From Spongiihabitans sp963422685 (GTDB taxonomy: Bacteria > Pseudomonadota > Gammaproteobacteria > Arenicellales > Poriferihabitantaceae), in assembly GCA_963422685.1 (NCBI GenBank), contig OY730442.1, positions 2,790,001 to 2,854,000 of the forward strand: a stretch of DNA of 64,000 nt, given 5' to 3'. The notes below the pieces were generated by a model. It saw nothing but the letters and a program-made list of their open reading frames with translations. It made no database searches and was not told the DNA's origin. The number at the start of each line of letters is the position of its first letter. The stretch's first letter is position 1. The position numbers were made by a program, and so were the translations under genes. Below are positions 28,027-36,080 of this stretch, piece after piece.

Positions 28027-29487
28027 ATGGAACCCATAGATTTAGCCCTCACTTTCGATGACGTATTGCTGGTTCCGGCAAAGTCGGAAATTCTGCCCCG
28101 GGATGCGGACCTGAAAACCCGATTTACCCGCAATCTTACCATCAGTATCCCGTTGGTTTCGGCGGCCATGGATACGGTTACCGCAGCGAAAGCCGCAATT
28201 TGCCTGGCTCAACAAGGCGGTATCGGCGTAATCCATCGAAATTTATCCCCCCGGCGACAGGCCCGGGAAGTCAATCAGGTCAAGAAGTTTGAAAGCGGCG
28301 TAATTACCGACCCGGTCACGGTACAGCGCACTGCGCGGGTAAAAGATGTGCTTGAATTGATGCGGCGGCATACAATTTCCGGTGTGCCGGTTGTGGACGG
28401 CCCTAGAGTAATCGGTATCGTCACCAGCCGGGATTTGCGTTTTGAGAAAAACATGGATACACCGGTGAATAAGGTAATGACCACCCAGGCGCACCTGGTC
28501 ACTGTAAGCGAAGGCGCCTCTTCTGATGAAATCCAGGGTCTGCTGCACCAGCATCGAATAGAAAAAGTGCTGGTGGTTGGGGCGGAGAATCAACTCAAAG
28601 GATTAATTACAGTAAAGGATATTCAGAAATCCAGCGACAACCCCAATGCCTGTAGAGATGACCAGGGACGGCTGCTGGTTGCGGCCGCAGTGGGTGTGGG
28701 CGAAGACGCGGATGAACGGGTTGAATTTCTGGTCAATGCTGGTGTTGACGCCATCGTGGTAGATACCGCGCATGGTCATTCCCGGGGGGTGCTGGATAGA
28801 GTGGCGATGATTAAAAAGGCGTATGCCCAGGTGCAAGTCATCGGCGGCAATATCGCCACCGCCGAAGCGGCCAAAGATTTGATGGATGCTGGCGCGGATG
28901 CGGTTAAAGTGGGCATCGGCCCGGGTTCGATTTGCACCACGCGCATTGTGGCCGGGGTAGGGGTGCCGCAAATTCATGCAATACAACAGGTTGCGAACGC
29001 CCTGCACGGAACGGATGTGCCACTCATTGCAGATGGCGGCATACGATATTCCGGCGATATCGCCAAAAGCATTGCCAGCGGCGCGAACACCATTATGGTC
29101 GGCGCAATCCTGGCGGGTACGGATGAATCCCCAGGGGAAATAGAGATTTATCAGGGCCGGTCGTATAAATCGTATCGCGGCATGGGTTCGCTGGGAGCGA
29201 TGCAAAAAGGTTCCAGGGATCGTTATTTTCAGGACGATGTGGTTCATGCCGATAAATTGGTGCCAGAAGGCATTGAGGGGCGCGTACCGTATAAAGGGCC
29301 GATGGTGCACATTATTCATCAACTGATGGGCGGCTTGCGTGCCAGCATGGGCTATACCGGCAACGCCACCATAAAAGAGATGCGAACTAAAACCCGATTT
29401 GTGCGCATCACCCATGCGGGCATGAAAGAAAGTCATGTACATGACGTTTCAATTGTAAAGGAAGCACCGAATTACCAGGCAAGCTAA
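28027..29487 (+). CDS. guaB: Inosine-5'-monophosphate dehydrogenase
   Basis: GuaB oxidises IMP to XMP with NAD+, the committed step of GMP synthesis. The 486-residue protein has the TIM barrel with an inserted CBS pair (about 93-205), the catalytic loop GIGPGSICTTRIVAGVG (Cys about 304), the phosphate-binding DGGIRYSGDIAKSIASGA and the flap SYRGMGSLGAMQ. The start ATG gives the normal N-terminus MEPIDLALTFDDVLLVPA. guaA follows 69 bases downstream, and the two form the standard guaBA operon. Confidence 0.97.
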   Translation: MEPIDLALTFDDVLLVPAKSEILPRDADLKTRFTRNLTISIPLVSAAMDTVTAAKAAICLAQQGGIGVIHRNLSPRRQAREVNQVKKFESGVITDPVTVQRTARVKDVLELMRRHTISGVPVVDGPRVIGIVTSRDLRFEKNMDTPVNKVMTTQAHLVTVSEGASSDEIQGLLHQHRIEKVLVVGAENQLKGLITVKDIQKSSDNPNACRDDQGRLLVAAAVGVGEDADERVEFLVNAGVDAIVVDTAHGHSRGVLDRVAMIKKAYAQVQVIGGNIATAEAAKDLMDAGADAVKVGIGPGSICTTRIVAGVGVPQIHAIQQVANALHGTDVPLIADGGIRYSGDIAKSIASGANTIMVGAILAGTDESPGEIEIYQGRSYKSYRGMGSLGAMQKGSRDRYFQDDVVHADKLVPEGIEGRVPYKGPMVHIIHQLMGGLRASMGYTGNATIKEMRTKTRFVRITHAGMKESHVHDVSIVKEAPNYQAS

Positions 29488-29530
29488 GAGTGCTTTTAAC
29501 AAATAGTGTGACCGCTTTATCCGCAATTCC

Positions 29531-29556
29531 AGGAGGACATGCCGGGCGAACAATAA
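29531..29556 (+). promoter_or_regulatory. Leader mini-cistron with ideal ribosome-binding site abutting guaA
   Basis: AGGAGG (29531-29536) is followed by ATG at 29539 and a five-codon frame, M-P-G-E-Q, ending in TAA at 29554-29556. The guaA ATG begins on the very next base. The only strong Shine-Dalgarno sequence therefore serves the mini-cistron rather than guaA directly. Confidence 0.5.
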
Positions 29557-31116
29557 ATGTCTGATTCTGGTAATCCCCAACAACAAAAGATTCTCATCCT
29601 GGATTTTGGCGCACAATACACTTGGCTTATTGGGCGTTGTGTGCGCGAACTGGGGGTTTATTGTGAAATTTTTCCATTCGATGTTGAGCGGGACAAAATA
29701 AAGGAATTTTCCCCAAACGGCTTTATTCTTTCCGGCAGCCACGCTTCAACTTACCGGGACCGGCAGACCCGCGCACCAGCAATAGTATTTGATTCTGGAG
29801 TGCCGGTTCTGGGTATTTGTTATGGAATGCAAACGCTGGTTTCCCAACTGGGCGGTGCGGTGGAAAGATCCGCGAAACAGGAATATGGGCAGGCGCTAGT
29901 CAACACCTGCGAGCAATGCAGACTAACCGGAGAAGCGGGTCAGGACCTTGCAGTATGGATGAGTCACGGTGACCGGGTAAGCAAATTGCCGGATGGATTT
30001 ACGGTAATCGGTACAACACCAAATTGCCCCTATGCGATCATTGCAGATGAGGTACGGCACTACTATGGCGTACAGTTCCATCCTGAAGTTACCCAGACTG
30101 CGGACGGTAAAAACATGCTGTCCCGGTTTGTCCACGATATTTGCGGTTGTGGCGCCGAATGGGTATGCACCAATATCATTGATAGCCGGTTGCGTTCAAT
30201 AAAAGATCAAGTGGGCCCGGATCATGTGATTCTGGGGCTTTCGGGCGGTGTGGATTCCGCTGTTGTTGCGGCACTTCTGCATCGCGCCATCGGCGCACAA
30301 TTAACCTGTATTTTTATCGATACCGGTTTACTGCGACTGGGCGAAGGCGATCAGGTTATGCAAACCTTTGCCGGGCATATGGGGGTAAAAGTGATTCGTG
30401 TGAACGCGGCGGATACATATTATTCACGTCTGCAAGGCGTTGATGACCCTGAGCAGAAAAGAAAAATTATCGGCCGGTTGTTTATCGAGATTTTTGAGCG
30501 CGAGTCGCGAAATATTGAAAATGTAAAATGGCTGGCCCAAGGCACGATTTATCCCGATGTAATCGAATCAGCGGGGAACAGGCAGGGCACGGCCAGAGTT
30601 ATAAAATCACATCATAATGTGGGTGGTCTGCCAGATGATATGAAGTTGCGGCTACTGGAGCCGTTGCGGGATCTTTTCAAAGACGAAGTGCGACGCATGG
30701 GGATTGAACTGGGTCTGCCCGGGAAAATGGTGTTTCGTCATCCATTCCCGGGGCCGGGTCTGGCGGTCAGGATTCTAGGAGAGGTTAAACAAGAATTTGC
30801 AGATATATTGCGCCAGGCCGACGCGATATACTTGGAAGAACTATACGCCCATGATTTATATCATGAGACCAGCCAAGCCTTTGCGGTGTTTCTACCGGTC
30901 AAATCGGTGGGCGTAGTGGGGGATAACCGAGCGTATGAATACGTCATCGCGCTGCGTGCAGTAGAAACCGCAGATTTTATGACAGCGAATTGGAAGCGCA
31001 TTCCTTACGACCTGCTGGCACATATTTCCAATCGCATAATTAATGAGGTTAGAGGCATTTCCAGAGTGACCTACGATATTTCGGGCAAGCCGCCCGCTAC
31101 CATAGAGTGGGAATGA
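29557..31116 (+). CDS. guaA: GMP synthase (glutamine-hydrolysing)
   Basis: GuaA aminates XMP to GMP using ATP and glutamine. The 519-residue protein has the class I amidotransferase domain (about 10-200; nucleophile Cys in LGICYGMQTL about 88, and FHPEV about 173), the ATP-pyrophosphatase domain with the P-loop LSGGVDSAVVAALLHRA (about 228-245), and the C-terminal dimerisation domain ending KPPATIEWE. The usual QYTQLIARR near the N-terminus reads QYTWLIGRC here. The ATG directly follows the stop of a five-codon leader frame, and the stop overlaps the tadA start. Confidence 0.97.
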   Translation: MSDSGNPQQQKILILDFGAQYTWLIGRCVRELGVYCEIFPFDVERDKIKEFSPNGFILSGSHASTYRDRQTRAPAIVFDSGVPVLGICYGMQTLVSQLGGAVERSAKQEYGQALVNTCEQCRLTGEAGQDLAVWMSHGDRVSKLPDGFTVIGTTPNCPYAIIADEVRHYYGVQFHPEVTQTADGKNMLSRFVHDICGCGAEWVCTNIIDSRLRSIKDQVGPDHVILGLSGGVDSAVVAALLHRAIGAQLTCIFIDTGLLRLGEGDQVMQTFAGHMGVKVIRVNAADTYYSRLQGVDDPEQKRKIIGRLFIEIFERESRNIENVKWLAQGTIYPDVIESAGNRQGTARVIKSHHNVGGLPDDMKLRLLEPLRDLFKDEVRRMGIELGLPGKMVFRHPFPGPGLAVRILGEVKQEFADILRQADAIYLEELYAHDLYHETSQAFAVFLPVKSVGVVGDNRAYEYVIALRAVETADFMTANWKRIPYDLLAHISNRIINEVRGISRVTYDISGKPPATIEWE

Positions 31117-31574
31117 TGCGACCGGACCTGGATCCCGGGTTTATGTCCAGGGCGTTGCAGTTAGCCAATAAAGCACTGGAGCACGATGAAATCCCGGTGG
31201 GCGCTGTGGTTGTTTTTGATAATAAAATTATCGGTGAAGGGTTTAATTGTTCAGTAGCGAACCACGACCCCAGTGGGCATGCAGAAATCATGGCATTACG
31301 GGATGCGGCAAAAAATACTGAAAATTACCGGCTGAATGAAGCTGCCCTGTATGTCACCTTAGAACCGTGTATTATGTGTGCAGGCGCGATTCTGCAGGCA
31401 CGAATTGAACGAGTGATTTTTGCCACCCATGACCCGAAGTCTGGTGCTGCCGGGAGTCAGCTGAATTTATTGCAGTCAAAGTTCCTGAATCACCGCTGTG
31501 CAATTACCTCCGGGGTTTTGCAGCAACCATGCCGTGCGTTGATTCAAATGTTCTTTAAGGGCAAACGCCAGTGA
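31113..31574 (+). CDS. tadA: tRNA-specific adenosine deaminase TadA
   Basis: TadA converts A34 to inosine in tRNA-Arg(ACG). It has the zinc deaminase motifs GHAEIMALRDA (His/Glu, about 55-58) and PCIMCAGAI (about 84-91), plus VGAVVVFDNKIIGEGFN near the substrate pocket. The ATG at 31113 overlaps the guaA stop (ATGA), which favours it over the in-frame GTG at 31107; the ATG at 31116 is also possible. It is coupled to the guaBA operon. Confidence 0.95.
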   Translation: MMRPDLDPGFMSRALQLANKALEHDEIPVGAVVVFDNKIIGEGFNCSVANHDPSGHAEIMALRDAAKNTENYRLNEAALYVTLEPCIMCAGAILQARIERVIFATHDPKSGAAGSQLNLLQSKFLNHRCAITSGVLQQPCRALIQMFFKGKRQ

Positions 31575-31709
31575 ATTTTTGCGATTGTTCATTAATGATC
31601 GTGTGTCGAATATATATCGGTGTGGGATTTACCCATAGATTATCAATTTATATCACATGGCTGGTGAATGTTAGATGGATGTAAATCTAAAATTGTGGTA
31701 ATCCAGGAT

Positions 31710-31740
31710 TTGCAGATTTTCAGTAAACTTGAGTTATACT
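31710..31740 (+). promoter_or_regulatory. Possible potF promoter
   Basis: TTGCAG (31710-31715) and TATACT (31735-31740) are spaced 19 bases apart, wider than ideal. A strong AGGAGG lies downstream before the potF ATG. This is a weak call made by eye. Confidence 0.3.
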
Positions 31741-31791
31741 GTTATGGACTATCCCACATTTTAAAGCTCTATATTTTTAAGGAGGCAGAAC

Positions 31792-32907
31792 ATGATAAAA
31801 CTATCCAAATTGCTGAAAGGTGGCGTTGTAAGCGTTGCATCTTCAGTTCTTCTGTTTGGTGCGGGCCCGGCATTGGCGGAAGGCGTATTAAACGTAACCA
31901 ACTGGGCTGAGTATATTGCTGAAGATACTATTGCAAATTTCGAGGCGGAATACGACATTGAAGTTACCTATGATCATTATGATTCCGTCGAAGCGATTGA
32001 TTCCAAACTTCTGGCCGGAAACACGGGTTATGATGTTGTGAGCCACTCGGGCGGGCAGATTGCCAGATTGATCCCCGCCGGAATTTTGCAGCCATTAGAC
32101 AAATCAAAACTCGACAACATGCAGCATATGCGCCCGGATGTTATGGGTTTATTAGGCACGGACTGGGACCCGGGCAACAACTATATCGTTCCTTATATGT
32201 GGGGTACCCATGGCGTTACTTTTAATGAGGCCCTGGTGAAGGAAACCTATCCAGATGCTCCAATTGGGTCGATGGACATGATTTTCGACCCCGCACATAT
32301 TGAGAGACTGGCATCTTGCGGTATCTCATTGCTGGATTCTCCCACCGATATTATTCCTATGGCGCTGGCGTATATGGGACTCAACCCGAATTCAACCAAT
32401 GTGGATGACTATAAAGCGGTGGAAGAGATGTTATTGAGAATCCGCCCTTTTATTAAGACATTCGACAACTACGCATACCAAAGAATGCCGGAAAAGGAAT
32501 TCTGTGTGTCGGTTACCTGGGGACCGGATGGATTGCTTGCCATGGCGGGCGCGGCGGAAGCGAATACCGGGGTGGTGCTGGACTTCTTTCTTCCATCTGG
32601 CCAGGGCGCTGCAAACTTGTGGGTGGACGGCTGGGTAATCCCGGCGGATGCAGAAAATGTGGAAAACGCTCATCTGTTTCTAAATTATATGATGCGCCCC
32701 GGGGTTGCGGCCAATGACAGTAACACTACCTGGTACGCTTCAGCGAACCAGACCGCACTGGATATGATCAGTGAGGAGGTTACCGGCAGCCCGGCGGTCT
32801 ATCCTCCTTCCACAGCGGTGGAAATGATGTATACCGCCGCGGTGCTGCCACCCAAAATTGAACGGGCGCGGACCCGCGCATGGACTAATTTTAAAGCTGG
32901 CAGCTAA
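31792..32907 (+). CDS. potF: Putrescine/polyamine-binding periplasmic protein PotF
   Basis: This is the periplasmic receptor of the PotFGHI polyamine importer. A signal peptide ends near residue 29 (GAGPALA|EG). The mature protein resembles PotF: LNVTNWAEYIAEDTIANFEAEY, DSKLLAGNTGYDVV, YIVPYMWGTHGVTFN, and FFLPSGQGAANLWVDGWVIP with the ligand-pocket Trp and Asp residues. A strong AGGAGG precedes the ATG. The gene is followed by a hairpin and then potGHI. Ligand identity is inferred from family and context. Confidence 0.93.
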   Translation: MIKLSKLLKGGVVSVASSVLLFGAGPALAEGVLNVTNWAEYIAEDTIANFEAEYDIEVTYDHYDSVEAIDSKLLAGNTGYDVVSHSGGQIARLIPAGILQPLDKSKLDNMQHMRPDVMGLLGTDWDPGNNYIVPYMWGTHGVTFNEALVKETYPDAPIGSMDMIFDPAHIERLASCGISLLDSPTDIIPMALAYMGLNPNSTNVDDYKAVEEMLLRIRPFIKTFDNYAYQRMPEKEFCVSVTWGPDGLLAMAGAAEANTGVVLDFFLPSGQGAANLWVDGWVIPADAENVENAHLFLNYMMRPGVAANDSNTTWYASANQTALDMISEEVTGSPAVYPPSTAVEMMYTAAVLPPKIERARTRAWTNFKAGS

Positions 32908-32914
32908 AATAAAT

Positions 32915-32950
32915 ATCGGGCGCATTGCCAGAGCGGTGCCCGATAATTTT
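32915..32950 (+). terminator. Attenuator-like hairpin between potF and potG
   Basis: atcgggcgc (32915-32923) pairs with gtgcccgat (32936-32944), a 9-bp stem with one G-T pair and a 12-base loop, followed by aatttt. It sits 8 bases after the potF stop. Partial termination or 3'-end stabilisation here would favour binding protein over the ATPase and permeases. Confidence 0.6.
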
Positions 32951-33029
32951 CAGATTTAGAAAATAAAAAACTCAAGGTTCGCTGTAGCGTATCAGAGTAC
33001 GATACGCGCGACATTAATCGGAAAATTTC

Positions 33030-34175
33030 ATGTCTGAAATCGCGGATTTGCAAGATCAACCCTGGTTGGACCCTGACGCAGTCCCCTTTATCCGAATGCA
33101 GGGTTTAACCAAAAATTTTGGCGATTTCACTGCGGTGAGCAGCGTGGACCTGGATATTTATAAAGGTGAGCTGTTTTGTCTGCTGGGCGGATCTGGCTGC
33201 GGAAAATCCACCTTATTGCGCATGCTGGCTGGATTTGAAACCCCTTCATCCGGGTCAATCCACATAGATGGGATGGAAATGAGCGAGGTTCCGCCTTATG
33301 AGCGGCCAGTTAACATGATGTTTCAGTCCTATGCCTTGTTTCCCCACATGGACGTGGGCAAGAACGTGGCCTACGGATTAAAAATGGATGGCGTTGACAA
33401 GGAAGAGATAAGGCTGCGGGTGGGCGAAATGCTGGCATTGGTTGAACTGTCCGAGTTCAGCCGGCGGAAACCCCACCAGTTATCAGGCGGACAGCGTCAG
33501 CGCGTGGCATTGGCCCGTGCTTTGGTGAAAAGACCGAAGGTATTGTTGCTGGACGAACCTTTGGGTGCGCTGGATAAGCGCTTACGCGAGCAAACCCAGT
33601 TTGAACTGATGAATATTCAGGAAAAACTCGGCGTGACATTTATCGTCGTAACCCACGACCAGGAGGAGGCGATGACCCTGTCTACGCGAATTGCGGTAAT
33701 GGATGCCGGAAAATTTGTGCAGATAGGCACGCCGACCGAAATATACGAATATCCTCAATCCCGAATGGTTGCAGATTTTATTGGATCGGCCAATATGTTT
33801 GAAGGCCGGGTGGCGGAAAATGGCGCGGATCACATCATTGTTCGATCCAAAAGCGATGGCGCGGATTTTTACGTGGATCATGGTTTGTCGATAACGCAAA
33901 ACAGTAAAGTATGGGTGGCACTGCGCCCGGAGAAAATTAAAATTTCCAAATCAATTCCCACTCAACCCGGTACCAATCAGCTCAAAGGTGTGGTGCAGGA
34001 TCTCGGATATTTTGGCAGCCTGTCTACTTATCGCATAAAGCTTGCCAGCGGCAAAATCGTCTCGGTCACCGTGCCCAATCAGGTTCGCCCCAGGCATGGG
34101 CGGCATGCCGTGGACTGGGAAGACGAGGTCTATCTGAGTTGGGATGCGGCCAGTCCAGTGGTTCTGACAAAATAG
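33030..34175 (+). CDS. potG: Polyamine ABC transporter ATP-binding protein PotG
   Basis: This is the ATPase subunit of PotFGHI. The 381-residue protein has Walker A LLGGSGCGKSTLLRM (about 51-65), Q-loop FQSYALFPHM, signature LSGGQRQRVALARAL (about 151-165), Walker B VLLLDEPLGALD, and THDQEEAMTLS with the switch His. The C-terminal TOBE domain (about 260-375) begins near NMFEGRVAENG. The potH start lies 13 bases downstream. Confidence 0.95.
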   Translation: MSEIADLQDQPWLDPDAVPFIRMQGLTKNFGDFTAVSSVDLDIYKGELFCLLGGSGCGKSTLLRMLAGFETPSSGSIHIDGMEMSEVPPYERPVNMMFQSYALFPHMDVGKNVAYGLKMDGVDKEEIRLRVGEMLALVELSEFSRRKPHQLSGGQRQRVALARALVKRPKVLLLDEPLGALDKRLREQTQFELMNIQEKLGVTFIVVTHDQEEAMTLSTRIAVMDAGKFVQIGTPTEIYEYPQSRMVADFIGSANMFEGRVAENGADHIIVRSKSDGADFYVDHGLSITQNSKVWVALRPEKIKISKSIPTQPGTNQLKGVVQDLGYFGSLSTYRIKLASGKIVSVTVPNQVRPRHGRHAVDWEDEVYLSWDAASPVVLTK

Positions 34176-34188
34176 CTGTGGAAGTCCT

Positions 34189-35172
34189 ATGAGCCAGGGC
34201 CAGCCGATTGGAATCATGGACAGAATCAAGGCGCATCCCGTCAGCCACCTGATTGTGCGGGACGGTCTGCCCAGATTAGAGCATTATCTGCAATCCAGAT
34301 GGAAGACGGTGGTGGTCGCCATACCCTTTATCTGGCTGCTGATTTTCTTTCTGGCGCCGTTTTTTATTATTCTCAAGATCAGCGTTGCTGAATCCCTTAT
34401 CGCCAGTCCGCCATTCTCCCCATTGTTTGACTGGGCCAGTGATGGCGCGATGAATATCCGGGTTGTCTTCGATAACTACTCCTACCTATGGGAAGATGAG
34501 TTATACCTCCAGACTTATATCAGCTCGGTCAAAATTTCATCCATTTCCACCCTGTTGTGCCTGTTACTGGGCTATCCCATCGCGTATGCCATCGTGCGTT
34601 CTTCCCACACCACGAAACACATATTGTTGATGATGGTGATACTGCCGTTCTGGACATCGTTCCTGTTGCGGGTATACGCATGGATGGGCTTGCTGGCGGA
34701 CCAGGGGACAATCAATAACTTTTTAATCTGGCTGGGTGTGATTGATCAGCCCATCCGCTTGTTGTATTCGCATTTTGCGGTCTATGTGGGGATTGTTTAT
34801 ACCTATGTACCCTTCATGATTTTACCGCTGTATGCGAATATGGAAAAACTCGATATGACGCTGCATGAGGCCGCCGCCGACTTGGGCGCCAAGCCATTCA
34901 AAACTTTCCTGACTGTGACCCTGCCTTTAACCCTGCCTGGGATAATCGCCGGGTCTTTGCTGGTATTTATTCCGGCAACTGGCGAATTTGTTATCCCGGA
35001 TTTGCTTGGCGGCGGCAACGTGTTGATGATTGGCCGGGTATTGTTTGGAGAATTCCATTCCAATCACGACTGGCCGGTGGCGTCAGCGGTGGCAATTGCG
35101 CTGCTGCTGGTATTGGTCATCCCGATGATGCTCTATCAACGGGTGCAGGCAAAACAGGCAGAGGAGGCGTAA
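34189..35172 (+). CDS. potH: Polyamine ABC transporter permease PotH
   Basis: This inner-membrane permease of the importer has 327 residues. After a hydrophilic N-terminus, the first helix is VVVAIPFIWLLIFFLAPFFI. The EAA loop LHEAAADLGAKPFKTFLTVTL docks on PotG. VILPFWTSFLLRVYAWMGLL is characteristic of the PotH/PotB family. The next gene, potI, starts 1 base after the stop. Confidence 0.94.
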   Translation: MSQGQPIGIMDRIKAHPVSHLIVRDGLPRLEHYLQSRWKTVVVAIPFIWLLIFFLAPFFIILKISVAESLIASPPFSPLFDWASDGAMNIRVVFDNYSYLWEDELYLQTYISSVKISSISTLLCLLLGYPIAYAIVRSSHTTKHILLMMVILPFWTSFLLRVYAWMGLLADQGTINNFLIWLGVIDQPIRLLYSHFAVYVGIVYTYVPFMILPLYANMEKLDMTLHEAAADLGAKPFKTFLTVTLPLTLPGIIAGSLLVFIPATGEFVIPDLLGGGNVLMIGRVLFGEFHSNHDWPVASAVAIALLLVLVIPMMLYQRVQAKQAEEA

Positions 35173-35173
35173 C

Positions 35174-36010
35174 TTGCAGCAAAAACGTTCAACATTTTTG
35201 TTTTCGGTTTTGTGTTTTGGCATGGCCTTCCTGTATATCCCCATGGTGCTGCTGGTTATCTACTCCTTTAACTATTCGAAAATCGTGCCGATATGGGGTG
35301 GATTCTCTACCCGTTGGTATGCCACTTTATTTGCAAGCGAAGAAGTATGGTCGGCATTGGCCCTGAGCGTGAAGATCGCAGTGGTGAATGCCACGTTTGC
35401 AACGCTACTTGGCACATTGGCCGGTCTGGCCCTGGTTCGATTCGGCCGCTTTAAGGGCAGAACTTTGTTCGGGGGCATGATTACAGCGCCACTGGTAATG
35501 CCTGAAGTGATTACCGGTTTGTCGCTGTTGATGTTGTTTATCACCTTGAAAGAATTTATTGGCTGGCCGGAAAAGCGCGGCGTCACCACCATTACAATCG
35601 CCCACATCACGTTTTCACTGGCCTATGTCGCGGTCATTATCCAGTCCCGCTTGTCCGGCATGGGGCAAACCCTGGAAGAAGCGGCGCAGGACCTAGGCGC
35701 CAAGCCCCTGCGTGTACTCGCGGATATCACCTTTCCGCTGTTGGCTCCTGGCATGATGGCAGGCTGGCTGCTGGCTTTCACCCTTTCTCTGGACGATTTG
35801 GTCATCGCCAGCTTTGTAACCGGCCCGGGTTCGAATACCCTGCCGATGTTGATTTATTCACGAGTCCGACTCGGGCTGCGGCCGGACATCAATGCCCTGG
35901 CAACGATCATTATATTCACGGTCGGCCTTGGCGTGGTGATCGCCGGCTGGTTAATGTTTCGACAGCAAAAACAAAAAGCCCGCGATATGCAAATGGCGGC
36001 CGGCAATTAG
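35174..36010 (+). CDS. potI: Polyamine ABC transporter permease PotI
   Basis: This is the second permease, 278 residues, with six membrane segments. It carries the EAA loop LEEAAQDLGAKPLRVLADIT and the typical FTLSLDDLVIASFVTGPGSNTLP. The first codon is TTG at 35174 directly after the potH stop, consistent with coupled translation. A GC hairpin spans its stop codon, and the gene is convergent with the TetR-Rieske fusion. Confidence 0.93.
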   Translation: MQQKRSTFLFSVLCFGMAFLYIPMVLLVIYSFNYSKIVPIWGGFSTRWYATLFASEEVWSALALSVKIAVVNATFATLLGTLAGLALVRFGRFKGRTLFGGMITAPLVMPEVITGLSLLMLFITLKEFIGWPEKRGVTTITIAHITFSLAYVAVIIQSRLSGMGQTLEEAAQDLGAKPLRVLADITFPLLAPGMMAGWLLAFTLSLDDLVIASFVTGPGSNTLPMLIYSRVRLGLRPDINALATIIIFTVGLGVVIAGWLMFRQQKQKARDMQMAAGN

Positions 36011-36015
36011 CCGGC
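35999..36015. terminator. Hairpin over the potI stop codon
   Basis: gccggc (35999-36004) and gccggc (36010-36015) form a 6-bp self-complementary stem with loop aatta containing the first bases of the TAG stop. No T-run follows, so termination is doubtful. Confidence 0.35.
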
Positions 36016-36080
36016 GATACATCACTCCCCCGCAAGTTATCTCAGTGTTTTCATGCTGCGCGCGTTTCCGGCCGGGTGTA

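Noticed and set aside
28603..29442. 279-codon minus-strand frame
   Set aside because: It is the complement of guaB, a shadow of a conserved gene.
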